DNA of 64,000 nucleotides, from contig CP136066.1 of assembly GCA_032622095.1 (NCBI GenBank), forward strand, positions 187,464,716 to 187,528,715. The letters are read 5' to 3'. This DNA comes from Siphonodentalium dalli. Taxonomy: Eukaryota > Mollusca > Scaphopoda > Gadilida > Siphonodentaliidae. The first letter of the stretch is position 1. Each line of letters starts with the position of its first letter. The notes under the pieces were generated by a model. The model was not told where the DNA came from, ran no database searches, and was given only the letters and a program-made list of their open reading frames with translations. Positions 23,251 through 35,999 of this stretch are shown one piece after another. Position numbers and translations under genes: made by a program.

Positions 23251-24959
23251 GGAGTAAAGTTGAATCCACTATTTAATCTAAATGAAATACTTGTTTGACA
23301 GAGGGTACATGTGTAGTATTAACCCACATACTCACTGACATACTAGAATTTGTTTTTTTCAAAGTCTTTATATGTCCATGTGTACTCATAATAGTGGGGC
23401 ACACATGTACTTACTCAAATAGAACATGGAGGTGGGTGTTGAAATGCATGTCAGAGTTAGTAGTCAGACATCCAAATAAATCATCCTACATGTCCTATTC
23501 TCGCAGGGATATGCCAACAGAGGAGGGGAGGGGATGGCGGATTGATTGCATATTTTTTCAATGACATTTGATTTTTTTTTCCAAAACCAATTATAAATAC
23601 CAAAATGAATATATAATTATAGACCAATATAAATCAAGAGAAGGGGCTCCCAGTTGTAATATTTTTCCCACTATTTATTAGTTTATAACACGATATCATG
23701 GGGTGGGTTCTGCTTCTGATGAGGTCAAAATTGGACAGTTTCATTAAGCTTTAAATACCTGACTGGTATCTAAAATCTTTCGTACCCTTTTCCTACTATT
23801 TTAACATTTAAATTTGAGTATGAACTACCTGTAGAATTTAGTTCCTGATAACATTCACTTAATTCAAATAACTCTTCTGATGAATGTCAGTGTAATACAT
23901 TTTATATGTCTTCCAACACATGTACACATGTGGTGCACATATTAAATGTCAACACATGAATCTCATATCAGGTTTGCTCAAATTGGGTTGGTTATTCAAG
24001 AAGGTGCAGTCCTTGCAGATTTAATACTCTGCCTTCAAATTAATTGAATCAAGAATATGTATGTCACTGTGAACACTTTAATTTCTAAGCTGAGTGTATA
24101 ATTCTAACTATTTATTTTGAAGTAAATTTGACAAGTACTGACTGTTGTAGTCTTCATAGTGCCAGTCTTATCAGTATTTATATTGAATTGTAAATTGGGC
24201 AATGTTGTCAGGCACTTATTTGATAAGTGTTCTGAATAAATATTTATGTATGCCATTACACAATAAAAATTCATGTTATTTTATTATGTGGCTGAAACTG
24301 GCTCCATATTTAGTGTTGGATCGGCCTGCAGTCCATTTGTGCACTAAGTGCATACGTAGAGGATCTCTAATGAGTCGCAATTTTATATTAAATTTATTAA
24401 CCAAGCTAAAGCTCGACTCAAATACAAATTTTGTGGACAAGGTTTATAAATTTTGTAAATAAATTGGATGAATTCGAGATCAATTCTATCACATAATCAC
24501 ATTTTAGCAAGGAAAATGATCTCGAAATGCCTGGGGTTAAAAAAATATTTTTATTTCTTTACCACAACCAAAGAAACCCTTCAAGAAAAAATATAGTTCC
24601 ATTTTGAATGAGTCTTTTCTTGCTGACAAAATTGTTCAACCACCATTATCACCAATGTTTATCTCACAGTCAACACTAAATAACACAACACAAATTGAAT
24701 ATCATAATTATATTCTAATTAACATAATAATAAAGTTCTGGCATTGATATCGACATCATTGAACGGAGCTCTTACGTCACTGCGCATCTGTGCGCATGGG
24801 AATTATACATGTGTGTCTTACTAAAAAATATGAGATCGGATTTAGGGGAGCGAGCTACTGTGTGATAAATTTTTATCTTACTACTTAGACACACTCTTTC
24901 TGTGAGCCTTTATTCAACCGCGGCCTCTTTGTGCACTTTTAGCACAATTTGTTTGTTTA

Positions 24960-25092
24960 ATCATTTTGATTTAAAAAAAAAAATTATTTAAAAAGTTGAA
25001 AAAAATATTGAATTTAAAATAATTTTTTTGGTTGAAGTCAAAACACATTTAAAAAAAAATTAAATTTTTTTTTTTTTTAAAATCAAAATTTC
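24960..25092. repeat. A/T homopolymer-rich block
   Basis: Long A and T runs, partly inverted (the segments read much the same on both strands). Low complexity only. The mirror block is at about 56,516-56,648. Confidence 0.7.
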
Positions 25093-25503
25093 GATAAAAT
25101 AACAGCATTATAACATCCGATGGGGTACCCCGAGTTACCACAAACAAATTTGGTTGAATCGATCATAGGGGTCTGGGAGAAAAGTCATTATCAGCCAGAG
25201 AGATCCTACTCTTTTTATATATTTTACAAACTGATATATATATATATATTGATGTATTGTTTTATTAGCATACTGCCTTTGTTGGTGCTTTTGCAAATAA
25301 ATCAAATTGAATGAACATAATTTGCATAGTAGGGCTATAATATAAAGACAATTAAATTAGAAAATGGGATTTAACAGAGATGTCCACATTGAATGTGCAA
25401 CTGCACACCTCCTTGAACCATACCAAATATCCAAGTCTATGAAATTCCTTTGCACCCCATCGCACTTGGGTTGGAAATTTCCAACCATCTCAAGCTTTCC
25501 CAC

Positions 25504-26742
25504 TAGAGCTGGGACGGTTATGCGGTTAACCGGTTAACCACCAACTATGGCCGTGACCGGTCACGGATTTGCCGTGGTCGGTTAACCGTAACATCACTAT
25601 TATAGTGTATGATCACTGTGATGGTCAGCTATAACTGGCTATAAGAGGGTTAATCTGTCTCCGTCAATTAAAATGAATCCGAGATTGACGGAAAAAACAT
25701 CAAACGCGGTGTGTCGGCTCTTTGAAGGCTAAATTTGGGTGTGAACTCATTACACAACTATTGTGTTTTCAAATTGATCCCAAGAAAATATAAATTGAGC
25801 CCAATAATTTCCACGAGCAGTCCTGCTTTCTATGATATACTTTTAAAAGTTGCCACGTTCTCTGGTGTTAATTCGTTTACAATCTTTGTGGCTCAATTGC
25901 CGTTAATTAATCTTGGATTATTTCATTTTAACATGAGGCAATATATATATCAGAGCAGCTAATATTTATATTAAATCATTTTTGAACCATTACATTTAAA
26001 ATAGTATCAGATAATGAGTTTTTCCATTCGAATATTAATCCACCTCGAATTTATAGAGTTATTGTTCTTGTTGCAGAACGTACATAATACGTTTCGTCGA
26101 TTACCGCGAAATTCATAAAATTTTTCTTCTTCGAGGAAGATTCTGACGACGACCTGGAGTTCGATGGTTTCGACGACGATGGACTTGTCGTCTTCTGAAC
26201 TTTGTGCTATTTATGTGCGCTATTAACCGTTCCATACGCATGTTTACAACGTATAAATTGTATTTTTTGTTTTACCTGTCGACATCTGTATCTTGTTATT
26301 ATTATATGATTTTATCTTAATAAAACGCATCATTCTCTTTATATAACGCAACTACTCTTGGTATCAGTATAAAATACGATGGTAAACCAGCATCTCAAGG
26401 CTAACAGATTTTGCACGGGGGGATCCCCGTGAGTAAGCCCATGCAGTACCCACTTTTTTGACAAAAACGTGCACGTGCCCCCTGGGCTTACTGACGGGGT
26501 GTATACAGTAATTAATTAGATATGTGATTATGTGTGTCATGGGTGACAACTTCTTTGTATAATGGGCAGGAGCCGTTCTCAAACTTACCATGTCAGTGAG
26601 CATCACAATCATCGCCGTTCTGAATACTGGGCTTACCCAATACCCACCCATAATAGTACCTATAATATGTGGTTAACCAGTTAATCGCGGTTTTTTGCCG
26701 TTCATAACCGGTCACGAAAAACCCATAACCGTCCCAGCTCTA
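25504..26742. mobile_element. hAT-type element, 1,239 bp, left-arm copy
   Basis: Terminal inverted repeats start TAGAGCTGGGACGGTTAT at both ends and continue into sequence rich in GGTTAACC and GACCGGT. A perfect 8-bp target duplication TTTCCCAC flanks it (25,496-25,503 and 26,743-26,750). The inside holds a smaller hairpin at about 26,423-26,500 (CCCCGTGAGTAAGCCC pairing with GGGCTTACTGACGGGG). A short acidic frame ends at 26,196 with an AATAAA at about 26,319, but no transposase is recognisable. Probably a non-autonomous member. Confidence 0.88.
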
Positions 26743-26750
26743 TTTCCCAC

Positions 26751-27582
26751 TGTTATAAATTTACAAACTGATATAATCCCTACGTTTGGAAATTTTCAAA
26801 CTGATAACCAAAAGTCAGTGAAAGTAGGAAAATGTTCGACTTTTGGCCTAAAACAACAAATTGCACTGTATCATGCCAAATTCAACGCAGCTTTGATTTA
26901 ATATTTTGACAAAGCACGCTGACGTCATGATAATAAAAATATTTAAAATAAAAGAAAACATAAATAATAATTAGAAGTAGAATAGCAATGGTGTCTTCGA
27001 ATCCATGCCTGATCGACAGTGCAAGTGTCTTTTGTGTGGCAGCAACTTTTGATATGACAAAAATAGCGATTACACTCAGGTGGTTGAATGCAATATTGAC
27101 ACTTTTTCTCCTCTGAACTGAGTTTATCCTCCAGACTGGCTGAAGTTATTACTATTAATTGTTAGTTGTGATGATGCAAATTTATATTTCAGGTTCTGAC
27201 ATTTCACGTGGTAAGGATTGAGGCCCATTTCAGAGGCAGGAGGGGATGTCTGGCATAACTTCTAAAAGAAAATCAGCCAACACCAGCTTCACCAGCTCCA
27301 ATGAAGATTTTTCTCAGTTTCTATATAAGACTGTGACATTGGTCAAGACAGATAAATGGTTGCAAAGACACAGTTAAAGAAAAAAATGAGAACAAAACTT
27401 TCTCAAGAGAAGACACCACCTAAGGCTGTGTAAAAGACAAACTTATGATTCATCCTTCATCCCTCCACTTCAATGCAAAGGATTTGCAAAGTTTGGTGCG
27501 AGATATTGAAATCAGTTCTGTCGGTCTTGTGCATATGTCTGTTATAAAATATTTTGCTCTATTTTGTTTAGGTGAAATTTTT
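26751..27582. other. No recognisable feature (mirrored at 54,024-54,855)
   Basis: AT-rich sequence with no repeat or frame of note. A GACGTCA word occurs near 26,921. Confidence 0.5.
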
Positions 27583-28560
27583 AGCTCAACTTGCCAAAGT
27601 AAAATGTAAGCTATTGCCATGGGATGGCGTTTGTCTGAGCGTGTATCCGTCCATCTGTCAACAATTTCCTTTAGCACACCCTACAGGTCACAGCTCTCAT
27701 CCGATCATCACCAACTTCATAAGGATCTTTGGAGTGACCTCTACATGGGAGCCATGAATGTTTACCGAAATTCGTTTAAAACAGCCATCTTGGATTTCAA
27801 ATTTGAATTCATCGGCACACCTTTCAGTTGGTATTTATTGGAAAAATGTTTTGAAAATTTACAGCCATGTTTAGGGTCACCTCTGGGTGGTGGCTATCAA
27901 AATTTAATGAATTTTTATGAAAAACATAGCTGCTGGCAGCCATCTTAGATTTTACTCTTTGCATGACTAAATTCTTTGGCGCCCTACAGTAGGCTAGAGA
28001 TCACATCCATAATCCATTCGTCACCAAACTTCATATGAACCACTAGATAAAGAGTCATTAAATTTAGTTGGATTTTATTCTTTGCATAACTAAATCCTTC
28101 GCCATTCCCTACAGGCCACATCCCTCATTGTCACTAGATGGGAGCCATCAAATTTTTTCCAAATTTTGTTAAAAACAAACATACAGCCATCTTGGATTTC
28201 ACAAATTAATACATCGGTACACCCTGCAGCGGACGTTTATTGGAGAAATGTTCAAAAAATTTACAGGCATTTCACGATCAATTCTGGATGGCAGCTCTTG
28301 AATTTGAACAATATTCAAAGAACTGCCGGCAGCCATCTTGGATTTTACTCTTTGCATCACTAAATACCTTTTCATGCCCTTGACTGACAACATGATTTTT
28401 TTTCTCATTGATCCCAAACTTCATAAGGTGCTTCGGGTTGACCTCTGGTGAACGCTACTTAAAAATAACAACTTTCCGCATTCCTTATACATGTATCTCC
28501 ATTGGCTGTAATGTATGAATTATCACCTCTCCAGGTTGAGCTACAGTGTCATTGACACTT
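27583..28560 (+). repeat. AGCTCAACTT-headed tandem element, left arm
   Basis: The head is AGCTCAACTTGCC with a partner stem, then TCCGTCCATCTGTCAACAA and several diverged core units of about 200 bp marked by GCCATCTTGGATTT and CTTTGCATGACTAAAT. It ends GGTTGAGCTACAGTGTCATTG at 28,533-28,553. The same head and tail bound the element at 31.4-32.0 kb, so this defines a family with fixed ends. Non-coding. Confidence 0.65.
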
Positions 28561-28651
28561 TCATTATTAAAGATACATAATCCCCATATCATCCAGTACA
28601 ACAACAATGGAATTTCACAAAAAGCTGATTTGGTTATCCAAATTAGTATAT

Positions 28652-29547
28652 CCCCATTTGCGTAGGTCCCATAAATGGGCGGAAAAAAAAAATTTGAAGG
28701 GAGGAATGGGTGTATGTATATCTCAATTGAGACATATTTTAAACGAAAAATGATACAATAATCGATAAAAGTGGCTTGTTCTATCAAAAATATGTGCCAA
28801 GGTTGATAAACATTTGCAATTTGTTGTGAAGATGTGTGTTTATATGCTCGAAATAATTATTCGGACACTGAAATAGTTATAGACATCATTGAAATGAACT
28901 AGAAAGAAGTAAAACCACAACCGTGTATATGCTACTTGTCTGCAGGTTGTGTTGACATAACTAATTCAGGCTATTTGGTCAGGGAAGGTGTCACTCCATG
29001 GTTGTAGGTCGTGCTTTCGTGCACCATCAGTCTGGATCATGTGTACTTCTTAACAATCACATGTATTTCAACATCATCAATGTTACCATGTTTTGTCACT
29101 TCACATATGGGTAATTGTGTTGATGTTTGTTGCTTGTATGAAACTATTGGCATACATGCAGACCTATATTTGTCCATTCAGTCTAACATTTAGTAATGTG
29201 TGTAATACATCAACATAGCCATTTTGTCTGCCATGTGGTTTGATGTAAACTCAGGATTCCTTCTAGTTTTTGCTCAGTTTTAAATTTGCACATCGATGGG
29301 TGTGCAAAAATTAGTACTGCACGAAATTTAAATACGAGTAAGGTAGGCATATATGCCACTGTATGCCCATAGCGAATGTTTATCATCATATTTGTCTGCA
29401 CCAGTGACATCAGCGGATATTATTGATAGAACAAGCCACTATTATCATGTCGTTATTCATTTAAAATCAGTCTCAATTGACATATACACAACTGTTCCCC
29501 TTCAAATCTCTCTTTTTCGCCATTTTAGGGGAATTCTGCAAATGGGG
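28652..29547. mobile_element. Foldback element of about 0.9 kb, left arm
   Basis: Bases 28,652-28,790 (CCCCATTTGCGTAGGTCCC onward, including GTGGCTTGTTCTATCA) are the imperfect reverse complement of 29,410-29,547. The arms are diverged by about a quarter, so this is an old element. The middle is plain AT-rich sequence with no recognised gene. Confidence 0.55.
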
Positions 29548-29944
29548 ACCTATGGTATGGTAGTGTTAGGTGTTAATATTAATATGATATTGTCACTTGC
29601 CATAGTATATATAAGTTTTATCATTCCTCGACTTGTAACTTCACAATTTTTGTAAACTCCGTCCCTTTGATGCTGTAATATATAAGCAATGGGGCACAGA
29701 TTCCCAAAATTATGAAACTATGAAGAACTTTAGGATATCGGACGTTTTCCTAAAACCAATTCAAACTTCTCAAAATAAAATTTATATTTTGCTTACAAGC
29801 AAGACAAATGTTACAAACATTGACAATGGGCAATTCGCTGTAAGAACATATTATATTATTTGATTACTGATGTGGAAGCTATAATTATTTCAAGCTGCGT
29901 GATACATAATGTTCATGCATTATTTTCATATGTGTACACATATT

Positions 29945-30185
29945 TTATTAAAAAAAAGTGGGGTATACTGTTTTGCACCTGTCTAGCCGTCCGTCAGACG
30001 TGCGGACGTACGTCTGATGTCTTTTCATATCATAACTTGAACAGTAGCTTGGATCTCAATGAAATTTGGTACGGATGTTCACTACTATGAGGACATTAAA
30101 TTGAGGGCTCCATTCGTCTTTTATAGTACGCATCACAAAAACCAAATATCCAATGTCATTTTCCCCCTCATAGTTCAAATGCATC
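29945..30185 (+). repeat. GGGGTATACTG-headed TCCG element, left arm
   Basis: GTGGGGTATACTGTTTTGCA is followed by GCCGTCCGTCAGACG and one core unit with ATGAAATTTGGTACGGATG and ACTACTATGAGGACATTAAA. Same family as the copy in the outer hAT at 20.4 kb. The mirror lies at 51,406-51,646. Confidence 0.55.
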
Positions 30186-30246
30186 GCCCGTGGCATCACG
30201 TGACCAGAACATTGAAATCGATTGATAATTCACAGCTGATACTCTA

Positions 30247-30799
30247 GACCAAGTCTTCTCGGTCCACAACATCGGATATCGGTTGGGATGATGCTGTTTT
30301 AGTCCCCTCCCGTTACTCTTCTATAATGGACTTTCATTCAAAATATGTACTATATGTACATGTGAAGCCCAGACATTCACATGAACCCCTGAATGTGATA
30401 AATAATCTGACAGAATAATCTTGATAGAAAAGGTAAAGTGATGATATGATCGTTTCATGTATTAGTTTAAATACATTTTCTGATAGCGAGACAAATCAAA
30501 ATTCTCTGGAAAACAAAGCTTTGTTTTCTTATCAATTTTGTTGCTCTGACATTTAATGGACCTCTGATATAATTATGCATGTTTGATACTTTTGTATCAT
30601 CGTGCTTGGGAAAGGCTGCCATCTATGTTCATATACACAAAGCATCCATTTGACGTCATCTGAAGACATAAGCAAGATAACTCCCACACACAATTATGGA
30701 TGTAAAGTTTGTTATAGAAGAGTAATGGGAGGGGACTCTTCCAAAACAGCATCAACCCAACAGATGTCCCAAGCTGTTGTGGACTGAGAAGACTTGGTC
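30247..30799. mobile_element. TIR element with long inverted ends, left arm
   Basis: About 85 bases at each end are near-perfect inverted repeats, starting GACCAAGTCTTCTCGGTCC on the left and GACCAAGTCTTCTCAGTCC on the right. Each end abuts TA within CTAG, which would fit a TA-target (Tc1/mariner-like) MITE. The 380-base centre is not recognised. Confidence 0.65.
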
Positions 30800-30892
30800 T
30801 AGTGAAACTCAAGCTATTATTGGACTGACTTGGTTCTGTGTGGGTTAAAAATACTTGGCAGATTTTATGAAAATAAATACTTTCAGCTTTTC

Positions 30893-31374
30893 AGCTCACC
30901 TGAAACGAAGTTTCCGGTGGAGCTATAATCATCACTCCTTGTCCGTCCGTCCGTCAAGAATCATCTTCTCCTCCAAAACCGTAAGACAGAATGGGTTCAT
31001 ATTTGGTGTGTATGTTCCCTATGTGAATCACATTCAGGTTTTTTCAAATGAACCATAACTCTTTTCCACCTTAGTAATTTTTAAAATGACTACTTCTCAA
31101 ATTTCATTGGGGCGAATGGGTTCATATTTGGTACAAAGGGTCCTTGGGGGACTGTGATTAAGATTAGTTCAAATGAAGTCACTGGTTCAAATGTTGACGG
31201 AGCCAGTGATATAACTTAACAATTTTTTTTTAAACATGTTTTAAAATTTGAAAATGGTAACACCGTTATAACATCTGCAGAGTTATGAAACTTTAATCTT
31301 TAATGAAAGTAAATTATATTCAGTATGGATGGGCCTTGGGTGACCGGGTTCAGATTTGTTCAAATAGGGTCATT
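30893..31374 (+). repeat. AGCTCACC-headed TCCG element, left arm
   Basis: A head hairpin (AGCTCACC at 30,893 with GGTGGAGCT ending 30,924) leads into TTGTCCGTCCGTCCGTC and then core units of about 110-120 bp that share GAATGGGTTCATATTTGGT. It runs straight into the next element at 31,378. The mirror lies at 50,217-50,698. Confidence 0.6.
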
Positions 31375-31377
31375 TTT

Positions 31378-32041
31378 AGCTCAACTTACTTTGTAAGTTT
31401 GAGCTATTGCCATGAGTTGTCGTCCGTGTGTCTGTCAACAATTTCCTTTGGCGCGGGCTACAGGTCGTACCTTTGGTCTGATCTTTATGAAATTTGTCAT
31501 GAATGTTGACATTGACATGTAGATGAGAACGAGTCATTTTGGGGTCATTCGGCCAAAAAACATGGCCACTGGTGGCCATCTTGGATTTCAAAATTAAATC
31601 CATTGGCGCGGGCTACAGATCGTACTGTTCGTCTGATCATCATGAAATTTGTCATGGATGTTCATATTGACATTGTAGATGGGAACGAGTGATTTTGGGG
31701 TCGTTCGGTCAAAAAACATGGCCGCCAGCAGCCATTTTGGATTTTACTCTTCGCATGACTAAATCCTTTGGCGCGGGCTGCAGGTCGTAGCTTTAGTCGG
31801 ATCTTCATGAAATTTGTCATGGATGTTAACAATGACATGTGGATGGGAACGAGTCATTTTGGGCTCGCTCGGCCAAAAAACATGGCAGCCAGCAGCCATC
31901 TTGGATTTTACTCTTTACATGACTAAATCCTTTGGCACAGCTAGGTTAGACATTTCAATTGGCACCTTTCCTATTCCTCCATTTACTGTCAACCATTAAA
32001 TTATTCCCCTACCTAAGTTGAGCTACAGTGTCATTGGCACT
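31378..32041 (+). repeat. AGCTCAACTT-headed tandem element, second copy, left arm
   Basis: The head AGCTCAACTTAC pairs with GTAAGTTTGAGCT (to 31,404), followed by GTCGTCCGTGTGTCTGTC and about three 180-bp core units with TTTGGCGCGGGCT, ATGAAATTTGTCATG and CATGGCCNCCAGCAGCCAT. The tail AAGTTGAGCTACAGTGTCATT is the same as at 28.55 kb. A 6-base deletion in the right-arm copy lengthens a frame there to 127 codons, which is not evidence of a gene. Confidence 0.65.
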
Positions 32042-32046
32042 TATAT

Positions 32047-32585
32047 TATGTTTACCCATACCATAGTATGGTAAACATAGTGTCGTCCGGATTGACCACT
32101 CGTCGTTAGTCCGTCTGTCTGTAGACACTTTACGCATGGTGCGATAACTGAAATATATTCTATCTGATCAGAACCAAATTTTGTATATGAATTTCTCAGC
32201 ACCAAATACAGATCAAGTTCGAATATGGGTTTGATCAGATTTTTTTTTATGGAGTTATGGCCCTTTTTCGACTTAGAATTCATGCATGCTGCCATAACTC
32301 AAAAAAAAATTATCTGACCGTCACCAAATCTGGTATGCGAGTTTCTTAGCCCAAAATACATATCTAGTTCGAATATGGGTTTGATCCGATATTTTTTAAT
32401 GGAGTTATGGCCCTTTGACATAGAATCCATGCATGCTTCGATAAATCAACCATATTCCAACTGATAGAAACCAAATTTTTTATGTGAGTTTCTCAACTCA
32501 AAATACAGATCGAGTTCGAATATGGGTTTGATCCGATATTATTTAATGGCGGGCGTTATGACCCTTTGATTATTTTATTCATCTC
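32047..32585 (+). repeat. TATGTTTACC-headed tandem element, left arm
   Basis: A perfect-looking hairpin TATGTTTACC / GGTAAACATA (32,047-32,079) is followed by GACCACTCGTCGTTAGTCCG and by three core units of about 135 bp marked by CAAGTTCGAATATGGGTTTG and GGAGTTATGGCCCTTT. It starts within ten bases of the previous element's tail. The mirror lies at 49,012-49,550. Confidence 0.65.
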
Positions 32586-33155
32586 TAAAATATATCAAAG
32601 ATACACAGTTTGCACTGTCCAGGTAGAATCTAATAAATCAGGTTTACAATGCCATGAAGTTGTCTTCTCACATTGAGCAACAGAGATAGTATAAAGTGAC
32701 AATGACTCTCTCTTGCATTGAGTTAATTAACTGCTAGCAGATGTGTTGGCCATATGATGAGATATCATAGATGGAACGTTTATGCTTTTATATTTTATAT
32801 GCATGGTTATTTAAATTTCATCTTAAAGGCATAATCTGGTTTTATTGTTTAATAGCATTACTATTGGGGGTTAATAATGTGATTGTGTTTAGTAGATTTG
32901 TTGGTTGCATGGGAAGACAACTTTGGTTTTCAAATTTTTTAAAACTTGAGAGCTCTGTGTCAGTCTATGAGAACAAAATAATTATTCAAAACACTTTTAG
33001 AACTGTAGGTCTAGTTTGTTTTATTTATATATTAATGGAAAGTTTTTTCGACATTGATTTCAATTGATTACAAATGTGAATAGAAATATTAAAAAGGCAC
33101 AACAGGTTTGAACTTTGATACATTTTTCTTGTACTCTGCATGAGATAAAACTTTT

Positions 33156-33545
33156 TATGTGTACCTATACCATAGTATGGTACACATAGTGTCAATGTCC
33201 GGATTGACCACTCGTCGTTCATCTATCCATCTGTACATCCATCTGTCTGTCCGTCCGTAGACACTTTAGGCATAATGCGATAGCTCTAACATTTTCTATT
33301 TGATCGGAACCAAGTTTTGTATATAGGTTTCTCAGCCCAAAATACAGTTCGAGTTCGAATATGGGTTTGATTCGAGTTTTTTTTTTGTACAGTTTGGGCT
33401 GGTTATGGCCCTTTTTTACTCAGAATTTACACATGCTGCCATAACTAAAAAAAATTTGGTATGTGAGATTGTCAGCCCAAAATACAGATCAAGTTCGAAT
33501 TTGGGTTTGATCCGATTTATTTTAAAGGAGTTATGACCCTTTTAT
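33156..33545 (+). repeat. TATGTGTACC-headed tandem element, left arm
   Basis: Same family as 32,047-32,585: head TATGTGTACC / GGTACACATA (33,156-33,188), TCTGTCTGTCCGTCCG and two core units. The left copy lacks about 14 bases present in the right arm near 48,135-48,165, where the right arm keeps a fuller unit (TTTGGTGTCAATCAGATGAA). Confidence 0.65.
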
Positions 33546-35999
33546 AGATTGAATTTCCTCGCTCAATTTAACACGCAAAAAATATAAAAAAAACTTTATA
33601 TTAAATAATAAAAAAATATTTAATTAAAAAAAAAAAATTCATTGACACTAATTTGTTTTAGTTGTATACCATTAATTAGGTGTGATGTCCTTTTTTGAAG
33701 ATATGAAGATTTTATTGCAATAGTTGCATGTAATATAATGATAGCAATAAATTGCCATGTGAACATCCAATATCCAGAGTATATGAGAGTACCTTTAATA
33801 GATGTCATTCCAAGCGAAATCTGTTATTAATTAAGTGGTGACATATGTTACAAAGCTCTAGGGGTGGTTGTATGAAGGTAAAGACAAACAATCTGCTGGC
33901 TGGATAATTGTTTATCCTATCTGTCAAATTTATTAATGGCTAAACCATTGGATCTCACAGTGAGAGGTCATTGTGTGAATAGGGACAGAGTTATGAGATT
34001 TAAATAGACTCCTCCCCCACCCCAAATACTTTAACCCCTTCTTAAGACAAATTATTTGAGCTTTTGATTTTAAGTTTAAGTACTGATATATGTATTACTG
34101 TGATCATATCTTAGACCAATTATCAGTTATAGCTAATCGCTATCGCCAAGGTATGGGTTAAACATCTGTCGGTCGTGATTGGCCTCTCGTTAGGAAATGA
34201 TATCCCCAGAGGGTGAATACCTTGTGCTATTCCACCTTGGGGGAATAGTGTCATGACTCATTAAATTCACCTTTTGTGGACCTCATTCTGCAGAGGTCAG
34301 TCACTCTAAATACAGACTTGGCTGTCCCAATATTATTTTGTTAACCACCACTTATCCAGGTGAAATCATACCCTATTGGATAGTGGGGGTATATTGATAT
34401 TACTAGATGAATCGATCTCATAGATGGGGATTCACATTTGTTCTAATAGGGGCAGAGATAAGAGATTAGCTCTCTATCCTGTTTGGTACTGGTATAATAA
34501 TATTGATTTCTAGGAAGCCTGGGTGGGTCAATGTTGGAGGCAACAGGGAAGGAGTGTAGAGCGGTGGAGTTTTGACCCCCTATTTGATCAAAATTTAAAC
34601 AGTTGAAAATTTCATGCCTGGTATAACATTAGTTGTAGATTAGATGTTCACATAAAAAATAGGTTAGAATTGTTCTCATAGTTTGGTTTATTTTTCCCTC
34701 ATGTATGTTTTTAAACCAACAGTCCATAATGGCATATGTTCCTACTTCAGGTTAAACTGTTGGACCAAATTGGCCACAAATTTTAACTTTATTTGGTTGG
34801 TGATTTTGGTCTTGTTTATGGGAATAAACAATAAAAAAGCTATATAAATAAAGAAATGAATGCAGTGGGTTTGTGTGTGTGTTATTCATTTCTTAAATAC
34901 AATATTTTGTGCAACTCTCATTTTATCTTTGAAGCTCCATACTTTAATATATACATGTATGTACTACTATAGAGCACATATTAGATATTGTTGTTATGGA
35001 CTTTTCCCGAATTTGAATACAAATTTTGACAGTATTTCTCTTTCTCTCTCTCTCCATTGTCCTGGATATATGGCCTCTGAAAACAGTTGGGGAGAAGACC
35101 TTCCAACATTTCATGGATGCATGAGATGAAAATAATATTGCCTCTATCGATGAGATGAAACGACATTTTTATATCTTATCCTTTTAAGATATACCAAAAT
35201 GTATAACCAGTGTTATAAATGAAATAACCATTGCAAGATGTTTATCAATTACAGATACAGTGCATGCGGTTCTGCATTACATTCAGTCAATAATGAATAT
35301 ATTTACAGGCATGTGGGCAATTGCATCTTTCAATAGGTCATTTCTAAAGTGTTTCCATTTGTATTATCCCCCAGCTGTGTTACTAAATTACCAGTTTTTA
35401 TAGAGCCTATAGACAAGAATTCTACTGTCAATATTTGGAGATATTTCATCCCAATATCTATAAATTCAAATCAATATTAGTCAGCAATCTTGAAGCAGTG
35501 AAGAAACCACACCTGATGTTACCCACAGATTACAATATTTTAGTCGCGCACTTCCATTTCAAATCAAAGTGGTTTGGTCAAAAAGATTCCCTACAGTATC
35601 TCCTCTGATGGGCCAACAGAAGCTTGAAGTTTGCAAAGAATCTTTCCATTTTTTAAACAGTTTAGTTTAAATATTCATCTGATGCCCTGTTGTACTTGTG
35701 GAATTTCAATGTATTGAAGGAACAATAATTTAGATATGTTCCTTGAATGGCAAGCGTTTGTATCAATTGTGTGTTGAAAGACAAGCCTGTGTTAGGATCT
35801 CCAATAATTGGATAGATGTCTGCATACAGTAATATATTTGAAGCTTTGAAGTACATTTATGACAAATTTGTGGGATACCTTTACTAAATGGTAGATCAAT
35901 GATGCACTTCACAATAAGGTGATATGGAGGTGATTTTAAAATATGAAAATAGAGCCATCAGACAGTGAGTACCTGCTTGGTGAGGAAACTTGCACGAGA
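33546..35999. other. No recognisable gene (mirrored at about 45,584-48,037)
   Basis: Contains A/T runs at 33,580-33,640 and a TCTC run at 35,036-35,056. The rest is plain AT-rich sequence; no frame over 90 codons and no repeat seen elsewhere in the window. Confidence 0.55.

Larger units (their letters stand above)
21956..25495. other. AT-rich non-coding stretch (mirrored at 56,113-59,652)
   Basis: Apart from the short TCCG fragment at 23.13 kb and the A/T block at 24.96 kb, nothing is recognised. The 86-89 codon frames here are conserved between arms only because the arms themselves are near identical. Confidence 0.55.

Noticed and set aside
32218-32525. tRNA-like B box (GTTCGAAT words)
   Set aside because: These belong to the repeating core CAAGTTCGAATATGGGTTTG; no A box at the right distance and no cloverleaf could be drawn.
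34860-35129. 89-codon frame as a small gene
   Set aside because: It includes a TCTC simple repeat translated as Ser-Leu repeats, has no recognisable domain, and its composition is random-like.
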